Source of the DNA: Limibacillus sp.
Lineage (GTDB): Bacteria > Pseudomonadota > Alphaproteobacteria > Kiloniellales > CECT-8803
Length of the DNA stretch: 64,000 bases
Direction: 5' to 3'
NCBI GenBank assembly: GCA_037379885.1
Contig: JARRJC010000002.1
Span: 113,762 to 177,761 of the forward strand
The notes under the pieces were generated by a model that had not been told where the DNA came from, made no database searches, and saw nothing but the letters and a program-made list of their open reading frames with translations. Below are positions 56,022 through 64,000 of the stretch, piece by piece. A program made the translations under genes and the position numbers. Within the stretch, counting starts at the first letter, position 1. The number at the start of each line of letters is the position of its first letter.

Positions 56022-56915
56022 GTGAGCTCCTTAGCCGACCACACCGCCCGCCCGCGCCGGAGCGTGCTCTACATGCCCGGCTCCAATCCCCGTGCGCTGG
56101 AGAAGGGCCGCACGCTGCCCGCCGACGCCCTGATCCTCGATCTGGAGGACGCGGTCGCCCCGGACGCCAAGGAGGCGGCGCGCGAGAACATCCTCTCCGC
56201 CCTGGCCCAAGGCGGCTACGGCAAGCGGGAGATCGTGGTGCGCGTGAACGGGCTGGAGACGCCCTGGGGCGCTGGCGACATCTCGGCCATGGCCAAAAGC
56301 GGCGCCGACGCCATCCTGCTGCCGAAGGTCGACGGACCCGGCCAGGTGAAAGATCTGGCGCAGCGCATGGCGGACGCCGGCGCGCCGGACGGCATGACCA
56401 TCCAGGTCATGGTGGAAACCCCGCTCGGCGTGCTGAACGCAGGCGCGATCGCCGCCGCCTCGCCGCGCCTTTCCTGTCTGGTGCTGGGCACCTCCGACCT
56501 GGTCAAGGACCTGCGGGCCGCGCACACGCCCGAGCGTCTACCGGTCCTGACCGCGCTCTCGCTCTCCGTTCTCGCCGCGCGCGCCCATGGCAAGGCCGTG
56601 GTCGACGGCGTGCACCTGGACCTTTCGGACGAAGAGGGTTTCGAGGCTGCCTGCCGCCAGGGCCGCGAGCTCGGTTTCGACGGCAAGACCCTGATCCACC
56701 CCAAGACCATCGAAGCCGCCAACCGCCTGTTCGCGCCGGACGAGGAAGAGATCGCCTGGTCGCAGAAGATCATCGCCGCCCATGCCGAAGCCTCGGACGC
56801 GGGACAGGGCGTCGTCGTGGTGGAGGGCAAGCTGATCGAGAACCTGCATGTCGAGAACGCCCAGAGGCTGATCGCGCTGAAGGCCGCGATCGACGCCCTG
56901 GCCGAAGACAACTAA
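56022..56915 (+). CDS. HpcH/HpaI-fold CoA ester lyase (CitE-like, Mcl2-type)
   Basis: A 297-residue Mg-dependent TIM barrel. RRSVLYMPGSNPRALEKGRTLPADALILDLEDAVAP is the CitE/malyl-CoA lyase hallmark, with the CoA-binding Arg and metal Glu region (DLED) and VMVETPLGVLNAGAIAAASPRL. Related enzymes cleave beta-methylmalyl-CoA or hydrolyse (3S)-malyl-CoA in the ethylmalonyl-CoA pathway. The GTG start follows AGGGGAGG. It is 12 bases before a mesaconyl-CoA hydratase gene, which supports this pathway. It is more like Mcl2 than Mcl1 by length and by the N-terminal motif. Confidence 0.82.
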   Translation: MSSLADHTARPRRSVLYMPGSNPRALEKGRTLPADALILDLEDAVAPDAKEAARENILSALAQGGYGKREIVVRVNGLETPWGAGDISAMAKSGADAILLPKVDGPGQVKDLAQRMADAGAPDGMTIQVMVETPLGVLNAGAIAAASPRLSCLVLGTSDLVKDLRAAHTPERLPVLTALSLSVLAARAHGKAVVDGVHLDLSDEEGFEAACRQGRELGFDGKTLIHPKTIEAANRLFAPDEEEIAWSQKIIAAHAEASDAGQGVVVVEGKLIENLHVENAQRLIALKAAIDALAEDN

Positions 56916-56927
56916 GGGGCCGCCGTC

Positions 56928-57980
56928 ATGAGCAAGAGCAGCCGCGGGCGCTACTTCGAGGACTTCACCATCGGCGAGACCCTGGTGCACGCCACCCCCC
57001 GCACGGTGAGCGAGGGCGATCAGGCGCTCTACACCGCCCTCTACGGCGCGCGCTTCGCACCGCAGGCCGCCGACAGCCTGGCCCAGGACATCGGCCTGCC
57101 CGCCGCCCCGCTGGACGATCTGCTGGTGTTTCACGTGATCTTCGGCAAATCGGTTCCGGACATCTCCTTGAACGCCGTCGCGAACCTCGGCTACGCGGGC
57201 GGACTTTTCCTGCAGCCGGTCTTTCCCGGCGACACGCTTTCCGCCGTGTCCGAGGTGATCGGCATGAAGGAGAACTCGAACGGCAAGACCGGCGTCCTCT
57301 ATGTCGAGACCGTGGGCCGCAATCAGGTCGGCGAGGTCGTCCTGCGCTTCTTCCGCTGGGTCATGGTGAACAAGCGAGAGGGCGCGGGCGCCCTGGCCGA
57401 GCCCAAGGTGCCCGAGTTGCCCAAGGCGGTGACGCCGGACCAGCTGGTGGCGCCCCTGGACCTGGACTTCTCAGGCCTCGACAGCGCGCTCAGCGGCGGC
57501 GCCCATTTCTGGGAGGACTACGCGGCGGGCGAGAAGATCGACCACGTGGACGGCATGACCATCGAGGAGGCTGAGCACCAGCTCGCCACGCGGCTTTACC
57601 ACAACACCGCGCGCGTCCACTTCAACCAGCATGCCGAGGCCGAAGGCCGCTTCGGCAAGCGCATCGTCTATGGCGGGCACATCATCTCCATCGCCCGCGC
57701 GCTCTCCTTCAATGGACTGGAGAACGCCTTCTTCCTGGCCGGGATCAACGGCGGGCGCCATACCGCGCCCAGCTTCGCGGGCGACACCATCTACGCCTGG
57801 ACGGAGGTGCTGGAGACCGCGGAACTGCCGGGACGCGCCGATCTGGGGGCGCTGCGCCTGCGCACGGTCGCGACCAAGAACCGTTCGGCGGCCGACTTCC
57901 CGCTGGAGATCGAGGAGGGCAAGCTCGACCCCGCCGTGGTGCTGGACCTGGACTACTGGGCCCTGATGCCGCGCCGCTGA
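56928..57980 (+). CDS. mch: Mesaconyl-CoA hydratase-like MaoC dehydratase
   Basis: A 350-residue protein with two MaoC (hot-dog) domains. The N-terminal half has RYFEDFTIGETLVHATPRTVSEGDQALY, and the C-terminal half repeats the pattern at HFWEDYAAGEKIDHVDGMTIEEAEHQLATRLYHNTARVHFN. Length and layout fit mesaconyl-C1-CoA hydratase of the ethylmalonyl-CoA pathway, which turns mesaconyl-CoA into beta-methylmalyl-CoA. It partners the upstream CoA lyase gene, 12 bases away. Confidence 0.85.
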   Translation: MSKSSRGRYFEDFTIGETLVHATPRTVSEGDQALYTALYGARFAPQAADSLAQDIGLPAAPLDDLLVFHVIFGKSVPDISLNAVANLGYAGGLFLQPVFPGDTLSAVSEVIGMKENSNGKTGVLYVETVGRNQVGEVVLRFFRWVMVNKREGAGALAEPKVPELPKAVTPDQLVAPLDLDFSGLDSALSGGAHFWEDYAAGEKIDHVDGMTIEEAEHQLATRLYHNTARVHFNQHAEAEGRFGKRIVYGGHIISIARALSFNGLENAFFLAGINGGRHTAPSFAGDTIYAWTEVLETAELPGRADLGALRLRTVATKNRSAADFPLEIEEGKLDPAVVLDLDYWALMPRR

Positions 57981-58031
57981 CCCGGCATTGAAGCTTCAAA
58001 AATCTGGAAGATGGACCCCCTAAACGCGGAA

Positions 58032-58063
58032 GCGCCGGGCGATGGTTTCCCATCGTCCGGCGC
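58032..58063. other. 14-bp hairpin downstream of the mesaconyl-CoA hydratase gene
   Basis: GCGCCGGGCGATGG pairs with CCATCGTCCGGCGC, with one G-T pair, around a four-base loop. No U-run follows on the plus strand; it may be a 3' stabiliser or part of a dispersed palindromic repeat. Confidence 0.55.
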
Positions 58064-58713
58064 CCGCGGGTACCACTTGCGAGAGCGGTTCCCTCGCTGA
58101 GCGCGGAGGGATTCTCGCTGCATCGCGCGCCGTCGATCGGACCTGGCGACCCCGTCAGCGGCTGCGGCGAGCAGGGCGACGATGCTCCGAAAAGCCGTCA
58201 TCGCATCCCTCACCGGAAGGCTCGGTACCTCCTTGCCCGCGTGATCCCCTTTCCACCAGGGCCCCGCACCACCCCCGTGAAGGGGGGCCGGACCCCGCGA
58301 CACGGCCCCGGGAAGGGCCGCCTCACCTAGCCGTCCCCGCGAGGGACGACCGGGTTGCCCGTTTAATGACCGCTCCGCGCAGGGGTGGAACGATCCGGGC
58401 CGGAAAGGGCCGCTTGGCAAGGCCTCCGCGGCGACCCGGTCTCAAACCCCAACCCTCCGAAGAGGACCGGGCTTCCGCCGGGCGGGCTCGGGTCTCTCCG
58501 CCTCCCGAGGGAGACGGGAAGGGTCCCTCGCCCCTTCCGAGGTTCCGAAGGTCCGCCGCCGTACCATGGGCTGGGAAACGTTGCCGCTTCCTGATCAGCT
58601 CTGGCCGGGCCGGCAGGTCCTTGTCCCGGAACCCAACGCTTTCGCGTACCCAAAGCCTCGCGCCGATCGGCCCCTGCGCGCAAGCTTCGTTAAGGTTACA
58701 AACTGTAAAAAAC

Positions 58714-58774
58714 TGTGCATAAAGCGCGGCTTTCCCCACAGAATCCGCAAGGTTTTTGCACCGGCTTATCCACA
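58714..58774. promoter_or_regulatory. Cluster of DnaA boxes
   Basis: TTATCCACA (perfect, plus strand, 58766) and TTATGCACA (minus strand, 58714-58722, matches TTWTNCACA) lie within 61 bases, with a weaker TTCCCCACA (58732) between. They sit in an AT-richer patch at the end of a long non-coding stretch. It could be an origin, a DnaA-titrating site or a DnaA-regulated promoter. Confidence 0.45.
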
Positions 58775-58923
58775 GCAACAGGCTAGTTGCTTGAATCTTT
58801 GGTCTTTTTTGAAGACCAATCTGGCGAGCGTCCGTTGGGGATTTCTTGAGGGGCGGCAAAAAAGCTGCTAGCCCGAACGCTGGCGGACCGGCGAGCGGCC
58901 CCGCGACTCCGAGGAGAGCGCTC

Positions 58924-60216
58924 TTGACCAGCAGCGACGATCGTCCCCAGGGCCTGAAAGCGCTTGTCTCCTGGTGTCTCTTCGACTGGGCGAACTCCGC
59001 CTTTCCCACCATCGTCGTGACCTTCATCACCGCCACCTACGTGACCAAGGTCGTGGCGCCGACGCCCGAGCTGGGCACCGCCGCCTGGGGCAACGCCATG
59101 GCGCTGTCCGGCTTGGCGGTGGCGGTTCTGGGCCCCGTGTTCGGCGCCATCGCCGACAACGGCGGGCCGCGCAAGCCCTGGCTCGCGGTCTTGAGCGGGC
59201 TCACCATCGTCAGCGGCCTGGCGCTCTGGTACGTGGAGCCGGAGCCTTCCTTCCTGCTGCTGGCGCTGGTGCTGGCCTTCCTGGGCTCGGCCTGCTTCGA
59301 GCTGGGGACGGTCTTTTATAACGCCATGCTGCCGGAGGTGGCCGGGCGCCGCATGATCGGCCGCGTGTCCGGTTGGGCCTGGGCGCTGGGCTATGCCGGG
59401 GGCCTCGCGGCGCTGGCGCTGGTGCTGGTGGTCTTCGTGCTGCCGGAGACGCCGCCCTTCGGGCTCGACAAGGAGCGCGCCGAGGAGGTGCGGATCGCAG
59501 CACCCCTCGTGTCGCTATGGTTCCTGGTCTTCGCGCTGCCGCTTTTCCTCTACGTCCCGGACCGCCCGAGCAGCGGCCTCGGCACGGCCAGCGCCATATC
59601 CGGCGGGCTGAAGATGCTCTGGTCCAGCCTGAAACGCCTGCGCCACCGTCCCGTGCTGCTGCGCTTTCTGGCCGCGCGCATGCTCTACACGGACGGCCTG
59701 AACACGCTCTTTGCTTTCGGGGGAATTTACGCAGCCGGGACTTTCGGCATGGATTTTCAGGAGATCCTGATCTTCGCGATCATTCTCAACGTGGCCTCCG
59801 GCCTCGGCGCGCTCTGCTTTTCCTGGGCGGACGACCGAATCGGCTCCAAGCCCACGATCCTGATCGCGCTGCTAGCCCTGATCGGCCTTGGCCTGCCGAT
59901 CCTGCTGATCGAATCGAAGCTCTGGTTCTACATCCTGGCGTCGGGGATCGGGCTCTTCATCGGCCCGGCGCAGTCCGCCAGCCGCAGCCTGATGGCCCGT
60001 CTCGCGGAGCCGGAGGAGCGCACGGAGATGTTCGGTCTCTACGCACTCTCCGGCAGGGCGACGGCCTTTCTGGGGCCGCTGCTGGTCGGCCAGCTCACGC
60101 TTGAGAGCGGCAGCCAGCGGGTCGGCATGGCGACGGTCGTCGTCTTCTTCCTGATCGGCTTCCTGCTGTTGCTGCCGCTAAGACTTCCCGCTCACGCGCA
60201 AGGGGCTGCCCGGTAG
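58924..60216 (+). CDS. UMF1-family MFS transporter (Atg22-like)
   Basis: A 430-residue membrane protein with about 12 hydrophobic segments. The UMF1/Atg22 pattern is LVSWCLFDWANSAFPTIVVTFI near the start and GPVFGAIADNGGPRKPWLA. The TTG start is chosen because GAGGAGAG precedes it; a longer frame begins about 78 bases earlier. Substrate unknown; yeast Atg22 exports vacuolar amino acids. The 3' end overlaps a small antisense gene by 25 bases. Confidence 0.87.
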   Translation: MTSSDDRPQGLKALVSWCLFDWANSAFPTIVVTFITATYVTKVVAPTPELGTAAWGNAMALSGLAVAVLGPVFGAIADNGGPRKPWLAVLSGLTIVSGLALWYVEPEPSFLLLALVLAFLGSACFELGTVFYNAMLPEVAGRRMIGRVSGWAWALGYAGGLAALALVLVVFVLPETPPFGLDKERAEEVRIAAPLVSLWFLVFALPLFLYVPDRPSSGLGTASAISGGLKMLWSSLKRLRHRPVLLRFLAARMLYTDGLNTLFAFGGIYAAGTFGMDFQEILIFAIILNVASGLGALCFSWADDRIGSKPTILIALLALIGLGLPILLIESKLWFYILASGIGLFIGPAQSASRSLMARLAEPEERTEMFGLYALSGRATAFLGPLLVGQLTLESGSQRVGMATVVVFFLIGFLLLLPLRLPAHAQGAAR

Positions 60217-60359
60217 CCGAGCGGAGCCTTGCGCCGCAGCGAGTGGCGGAACAGCCCGCCGAAGAAAGCGCGCATGGCCTCCGCACGCTCCACACGAGCG
60301 CGGTTCAGGGCCTCGCGAACCTCGGATTCCTGCAGGTTCTGATGCATCGCGTTCGACAT
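60192..60359 (-). CDS. Small basic protein, antisense overlap with the MFS gene end
   Basis: A 55-residue frame from an ATG with AGGAGAG just upstream (8-10 bases). The product starts MSNAMHQNLQESEVREAL, continues as an amphipathic helix (NRARVERAEAMRAFFGGLF) and ends in a basic tail. It has no known domain. Its 3' end overlaps the last 25 bases of the convergent MFS gene. Good ribosome site and clean frame support a real gene. Confidence 0.55.
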   Translation of the reverse strand: MSNAMHQNLQESEVREALNRARVERAEAMRAFFGGLFRHSLRRKAPLGYRAAPCA

Positions 60360-60507
60360 GATCTTCTCTCCTCTTTCACGTGGGGGCGGCCCGTCCTTCG
60401 CGGCGACGCCGCTCTTGTTGGTTAAAGATGATGACTTTCCATTTGAATGATAATAGTCGTTCTAGGAAGATCATTGTTTCCTGATTGGAACAGATAAAGA
60501 GTGTCCG

Positions 60508-61422
60508 ATGGATCGTTTCGATCAACTGCGTGTGCTCACCGCCATCGTCGAGGGCGGCTCGCTTTCCGCGGCGGCGCGCAAGCTTGAGATCACGCCCTCG
60601 GCGGTCTCCAAGCAGCTTTCGGCGCTGGAGGACCGGCTGGGCGTGCGGCTCTTCAACCGCACCACGCGCAAGCTCAGCCTGACCGATGAGGGCGGCGCCT
60701 TTTATGAGCGCGCCCGCGCCATCCTCTCCGACCTGGCCGAGGCGGAGGGGTCGCTCGCCGACCAGACCGGCGTGCCGCGCGGGCGGCTGGTGGTGGACGC
60801 CCCCATCGCCTTCGGGCGCTACTGCGTTGGACCGGTGCTGGGGGATTTCCTGCGCGCCTATCCGGAGGTGCATCTGGAACTGCGGCTTTCCGACCGGCTG
60901 ATCGACCCCATCGAGGAGGGGGTGGACCTCGTGATCCGCATCGGAGAGATGAAGGATTCGGCGCTGATCGGCCGGCGCCTCTCAAAGAACCGGCGGCTGG
61001 TGGTGGGCGCGCCCGGCTATCTGGACCGCCGGGGCCGCCCGGAAGTACCTGAAGACCTGAAGGACCACGCCTGCCTCGTACACAGCCTGCGCCGTCCGCG
61101 CGGCGAATGGCAGTTCATGGGGGAGGACGGCGGCAGCCAGGGGCTGCCGGTTTCCGGCCCCTTCGAGTCCATGGACATCGAGGTGCTGAGGCTTCAGGCG
61201 ATAGACGGCATGGGCCTGGCGCAGCTGCCGGTCTGGCTGGTCGCGCGCGACCTGGAGAGCGGCGCGCTGGAGGAGGTGCTGCACGACCACCTGAGCCCCG
61301 ACAGCGACATCTTCATCCTCTACCCCTCGGCCCGCCACCTCTCGCCCAAGGTGCGCCGCTTCCTCGACTTCCTGGTCGAACGCTTCGGCGGCGACCGCGC
61401 CTGGTGGGCCGCGAAGGTCTGA
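60508..61422 (+). CDS. LysR-family transcriptional regulator
   Basis: A 304-residue protein with the LysR N-terminal helix-turn-helix (QLRVLTAIVEGGSLSAAARKLEITPSAVSKQLSALEDRLG) and a C-terminal effector-binding fold starting at about residue 90 (RLVVDAPIAFGRYCVGPVLGDFLRAYPEVHLEL). The pattern FNRTTRKLSLTDEG fits the CrgA-like subgroup. It is divergent from the small basic gene, with 148 bases between. Targets unknown. Confidence 0.92.
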   Translation: MDRFDQLRVLTAIVEGGSLSAAARKLEITPSAVSKQLSALEDRLGVRLFNRTTRKLSLTDEGGAFYERARAILSDLAEAEGSLADQTGVPRGRLVVDAPIAFGRYCVGPVLGDFLRAYPEVHLELRLSDRLIDPIEEGVDLVIRIGEMKDSALIGRRLSKNRRLVVGAPGYLDRRGRPEVPEDLKDHACLVHSLRRPRGEWQFMGEDGGSQGLPVSGPFESMDIEVLRLQAIDGMGLAQLPVWLVARDLESGALEEVLHDHLSPDSDIFILYPSARHLSPKVRRFLDFLVERFGGDRAWWAAKV

Positions 61423-61434
61423 CAAGGCGGCGTC

Positions 61435-63027
61435 CTAGTGCCGGAAGTGGCGCATGCCGGTGAAGACCATGGCGAGGCCGGCCTCGTCGGCGGCGGCGAT
61501 CACCTCCTCGTCACGCATTGAGCCGCCGGGTTGGATGACGGCGGTTGCCCCCGCCTCGGCGGCGGTCAGTAGGCCGTCTGCGAAGGGGAAGAAGGCATCG
61601 GAGGCGACGACGCAGCCGGCCGTGCGCAGATCGCTCTCGCCCGCGGCCTCGCCCGCCTCCTTGGACTTGATGGCGGCAATGCGCGCGGCGTCCACGCGGC
61701 TCATCTGTCCCGCGCCGATCCCCACCGTCGCGCCGTCCTTGGCGTAGACGATGGTGTTCGACTTGACGTGCTTGCCGACCCGGAAGGCGAAGAGCAGGTC
61801 GGCGAGCTCCGCCTCGCTCGGCGCGCGCTTGGTGACGACCTTCAGGTCCTCCCGCTCGATGCGCCCGGCGTCCCGGCTTTGCAGCAGCAGCCCGCCGGCG
61901 ATGGACTTGAAGGTCATGCCCGCCTCCGCCGGGTCAGGCAGGGCGTCGGTCACCAGCAGGCGCAGGTTCTTCTTTTCCGCCAGCAGCGCCTCGGCCTCCT
62001 TCTCGACGCCCGGCGCGATGATGACCTCCAGGAAGAGCTTGCCGAGTTCCTCAGCCGTGGCGGCGTCCAGGGGCCGGTTCAGCGCCACGATTCCGCCGAA
62101 GGCGCTGACCGGGTCGCAGGATAGCGCCTTGCGGTAGGCCGCGACCTGACTGTCACCCAGCGCCACGCCGCAGGGGTTGGCGTGCTTGATGATGGCGACG
62201 GCGGGCCCGGCGGTGAACTCGCTGACCAGCTCGAAGGCCGCGTCGGTGTCGTTCAGGTTGTTGTAGGAAAGCTCCTTGCCCTGGAGCTGGCGGGCGCTGG
62301 CGACGCCGGGGCGGCGCGGGCGCGCGGCGCTGTCCAGGTAGAGCGCCGCCTCCTGATGCGGGTTCTCGCCATAGCGCAAAACCTGGGCGCGCGCGCCCGC
62401 GAAGGTCACGCTTTCGGGGAAGGTCTCGCCTTCCTGCTCGGCCATCCAGGTGGAAATCGCCGAATCATACGCTGCCGTATGGGAATAGGCCTTGCGCGCC
62501 AGGCGGCGGCGCAGGGCCAGGGTCGTGCCGCCCTCGGCCAGCTCTGCCAGCAGCGGCGCGTAGTCCGCCGGGTCGGTCACGATGGCGACATCGCCGTGGT
62601 TCTTGGCCGCCGCGCGCACCATGGCGGGGCCGCCGATATCGATGTTCTCGATGCAGGCGTCCCAATCGCCGCCGCCCGCGACCGTCTCGCGGAAGGGATA
62701 GAGGTTCACCACCACCAGATCGATGGGCGCGATGCCATGCTCCTCCATGGCCTGCCGGTGGCTGGCCAGATCGCGGCGCGCCAGGATGCCGCCGTGGATC
62801 GCGGGGTGCAGGGTCTTGACCCGCCCGTCCATGATCTCCGGAAAGCCGGTGTGGGCCGAGACCTCCTTGACCGTCACACCCGCGTCCGAGAGCGCCTTTG
62901 CCGAGCCGCCGGTTGACAGTATCTCCACCCCCGCCCGGTCCAGCGCCTTTCCAAGCTCGGCGAGCCCCGACTTGTCGGAGACGGAGATGAGGGCGCGGCG
63001 GATCGGGGTACGGCTGCTGTCGGACAT
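61435..63027 (-). CDS. purH: Bifunctional AICAR transformylase / IMP cyclohydrolase
   Basis: A 530-residue enzyme that carries out the last two steps of IMP synthesis. The N-terminal MGS-like cyclohydrolase domain shows [33 protein letters not shown] and [12 protein letters not shown]. The C-terminal transformylase has [23 protein letters not shown] and the Lys/His region. It is convergent with the LysR gene, 12 bases apart. Confidence 0.97.
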   Translation of the reverse strand: MSDSSRTPIRRALISVSDKSGLAELGKALDRAGVEILSTGGSAKALSDAGVTVKEVSAHTGFPEIMDGRVKTLHPAIHGGILARRDLASHRQAMEEHGIAPIDLVVVNLYPFRETVAGGGDWDACIENIDIGGPAMVRAAAKNHGDVAIVTDPADYAPLLAELAEGGTTLALRRRLARKAYSHTAAYDSAISTWMAEQEGETFPESVTFAGARAQVLRYGENPHQEAALYLDSAARPRRPGVASARQLQGKELSYNNLNDTDAAFELVSEFTAGPAVAIIKHANPCGVALGDSQVAAYRKALSCDPVSAFGGIVALNRPLDAATAEELGKLFLEVIIAPGVEKEAEALLAEKKNLRLLVTDALPDPAEAGMTFKSIAGGLLLQSRDAGRIEREDLKVVTKRAPSEAELADLLFAFRVGKHVKSNTIVYAKDGATVGIGAGQMSRVDAARIAAIKSKEAGEAAGESDLRTAGCVVASDAFFPFADGLLTAAEAGATAVIQPGGSMRDEEVIAAADEAGLAMVFTGMRHFRH

Positions 63028-63114
63028 GGGGTCTCCGGAATTTCAGGGGCGGGTGGTGCTGGCCATTGACTGGCCTTTTGAATAGAGCCCGGCAAGCCCC
63101 CCGGTCAAGCGGTC

Positions 63115-64000
63115 CTAGGGCTTCGGCCGCGCGAGGTGGGAGAGATAGGCGAGAAAGCCGAGGGTGAGAAGGGCGCAGGCCAGCACCGGCGGCCAATCCC
63201 CGAAGCGCAGCGTGGAGAGCGCCAACAGGATCATCGCCAGATTGAAGAGACCGACCCGCGCCGTAACGCCGCCATGCCCGATGCGCGCGGCGGCGCGCTG
63301 GTACCAGTGGCTGCGGTGCGCCTGCCAGACCTTTTCGCGACGGGCGAGGCGGCGCAGCAGGGTGAAGGTGGCGTCGGCCCAGTAGTAGGCGGGCAGGATC
63401 AGGGCCGCCGCCCAGTAGCCCTGATAGGCCGCCAGGACCAACAGGTAGCCCAGCAGATAGCCGAGCGGCACGCTGCCCGCGTCGCCGAGAAACAGCCGCG
63501 CGGGCGCCCAGTTCCAGGGCAGGAAGCCCAGAACGGCGGCGGCCAGCAGCAAGGCATAGCCCTCGCCCAGCGCCAGATCGGCGATCCAAAGGACGGCCAG
63601 GCCGAGGGCGATCGAAAGCGCCTCGACCCCCGCGATGCCGTCGATGCCGTCCATGAAGTTGAAGAGATTCACGAACCAGAGCCAGGCGAGCCAGGCGAAG
63701 GCGAGGTCCAGGGGCGCGGGCAGCAACCCCTGGGTCACGCTGCCCTGCGGCTCCAGCAGATAGAGACCCAGCGCCACGGCCAGCCCCTGCGCGCCGAGCC
63801 TCACGCCCGCAGGCAGGCTCTTCAGGTCGTCGCGCCAGGAGAGGAGGCAGAGCGCCGCGGCGGCGGCCAGCAGCGGCCAGAGCCCAGGTTGTCCCTCCTG
63901 CAGCGCCCACCAGGACCAGGCCGCGATGACCAGCGGCATCAAGAAGAGGCCGCCGCCCTTGGGGGTCGGACGGCTGTGGCTGGAACGTTCGTTGGGGTGG
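63115..64000 (-). CDS. Undecaprenyl-phosphate sugar-1-phosphate transferase, GT4/WecA-like (partial)
   Basis: The frame runs off the right edge. The visible part has the typical SHSRPTPKGGG just inside the edge, SWRDDLKSLP, FVNLFNFMDGIDGIAG and FLGDAGSVPLGYLLG, which are polyprenyl-phosphate N-acetylhexosamine-1-phosphate transferase motifs (WecA/TagO/WbpL-like). It makes the lipid-linked first sugar for O-antigen or other glycan. Only the N-terminus is missing; no true start codon is in the window. Confidence 0.9.
   Translation of the reverse strand, partial: HPNERSSHSRPTPKGGGLFLMPLVIAAWSWWALQEGQPGLWPLLAAAAALCLLSWRDDLKSLPAGVRLGAQGLAVALGLYLLEPQGSVTQGLLPAPLDLAFAWLAWLWFVNLFNFMDGIDGIAGVEALSIALGLAVLWIADLALGEGYALLLAAAVLGFLPWNWAPARLFLGDAGSVPLGYLLGYLLVLAAYQGYWAAALILPAYYWADATFTLLRRLARREKVWQAHRSHWYQRAAARIGHGGVTARVGLFNLAMILLALSTLRFGDWPPVLACALLTLGFLAYLSHLARPKP

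Larger units (their letters stand above)
57981..58923. other. 0.94-kb non-coding stretch with palindromes and DnaA boxes
   Basis: No reading frame here looks like a real gene; the translated frames are low-complexity and share no homology I recognise. The first about 700 bases are GC-rich and full of short stems (for example CGTCCCCGCGAGGGACG and a 14-bp hairpin at its start). The last about 200 are AT-richer and hold DnaA boxes and the hairpin TTGGTCTT-TTTTG-AAGACCAA. I do not find RNase P RNA, tmRNA or rRNA signatures. Confidence 0.6.

Noticed and set aside
57981-58700. RNase P RNA, tmRNA or other known structured RNA
   Set aside because: The conserved RNase P and tmRNA sequence blocks are not found on either strand, in spite of strong local stems.

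Overview
The window is GC-rich chromosomal DNA of an alphaproteobacterium, most likely a marine or soil member of the Rhodospirillales/Kiloniellales type. The reasons are the gene content (TRAP solute receptor, glxBCD-glnT, Entner-Doudoroff genes, BioMNY, mesaconyl-CoA hydratase, glnK-amtB behind a sigma-54 promoter), the alpha-type heat-shock promoter motif before dnaK, and the many GTG/TTG starts and 4-base start/stop overlaps. No transposase, phage gene, integron or CRISPR array is visible; it reads as core and metabolic-accessory chromosome.

Left third (1-17 kb), almost all on the minus strand: a TRAP receptor; a SPOR protein whose 5' end looks frameshifted; an FAH-family hydrolase; then a long co-directional run. 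Read in the direction of transcription, the run is an XRE-cupin regulator, glxB-glxC-glxD-glnT (glutamate-synthase-like plus type III glutamine synthetase-like), a flavodoxin-like protein, a nitrilase-superfamily amidase, an enlarged Orn/Lys/Arg decarboxylase, an ATP-grasp ligase with a histone-H1-like lysine tail, a C45-family autoproteolytic acyltransferase/hydrolase, hydroxypyruvate isomerase and an EamA exporter. The tight decarboxylase / ATP-grasp / C45 trio is the best candidate for an undescribed pathway. It looks like an amine-producing and amide-forming module that may make or recycle an acylated or gamma-glutamylated amine.

Middle (17-38 kb): a PAS membrane protein, an NTF2-like protein, a response regulator and an unusual substrate-binding-protein domain without a signal peptide; edd-pgi-eda with a one-base frameshift in edd; SDR, CaiB and thioesterase genes; the biotin transporter bioMNY; an ICMT-type methyltransferase; two small lipoproteins; a DUF3095 protein; an M24 protein whose metal-ligand spacing resembles the DMSP lyase DddP; tRNA-Gly(GCC); and a housekeeping row (YbaK-like deacylase, YbbN, Lon-N domain, Trm112, DUF971, UbiH-like hydroxylase).

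Right part (38-64 kb): glnK-amtB with a good sigma-54 promoter and an upstream NtrC palindrome; an aminotransferase, ftsK and lolA; a sterol-desaturase-family protein; a gamma-glutamyl-GABA hydrolase-like protein; a well-structured candidate small RNA with C-rich loops; xthA, alkB, dnaK and dnaJ; dapB and pdxY; a CitE-like CoA lyase plus mesaconyl-CoA hydratase (ethylmalonyl-CoA pathway type); a 0.94-kb non-coding stretch ending in a DnaA-box cluster; a UMF1-type MFS protein; LysR, purH, and a GT4-type sugar-phosphate transferase cut by the window end.

Five convergent gene pairs share a 4-base overlap of interlocked stop codons (CTAG, CTAA or TTAA), which leaves no room for terminators between them.
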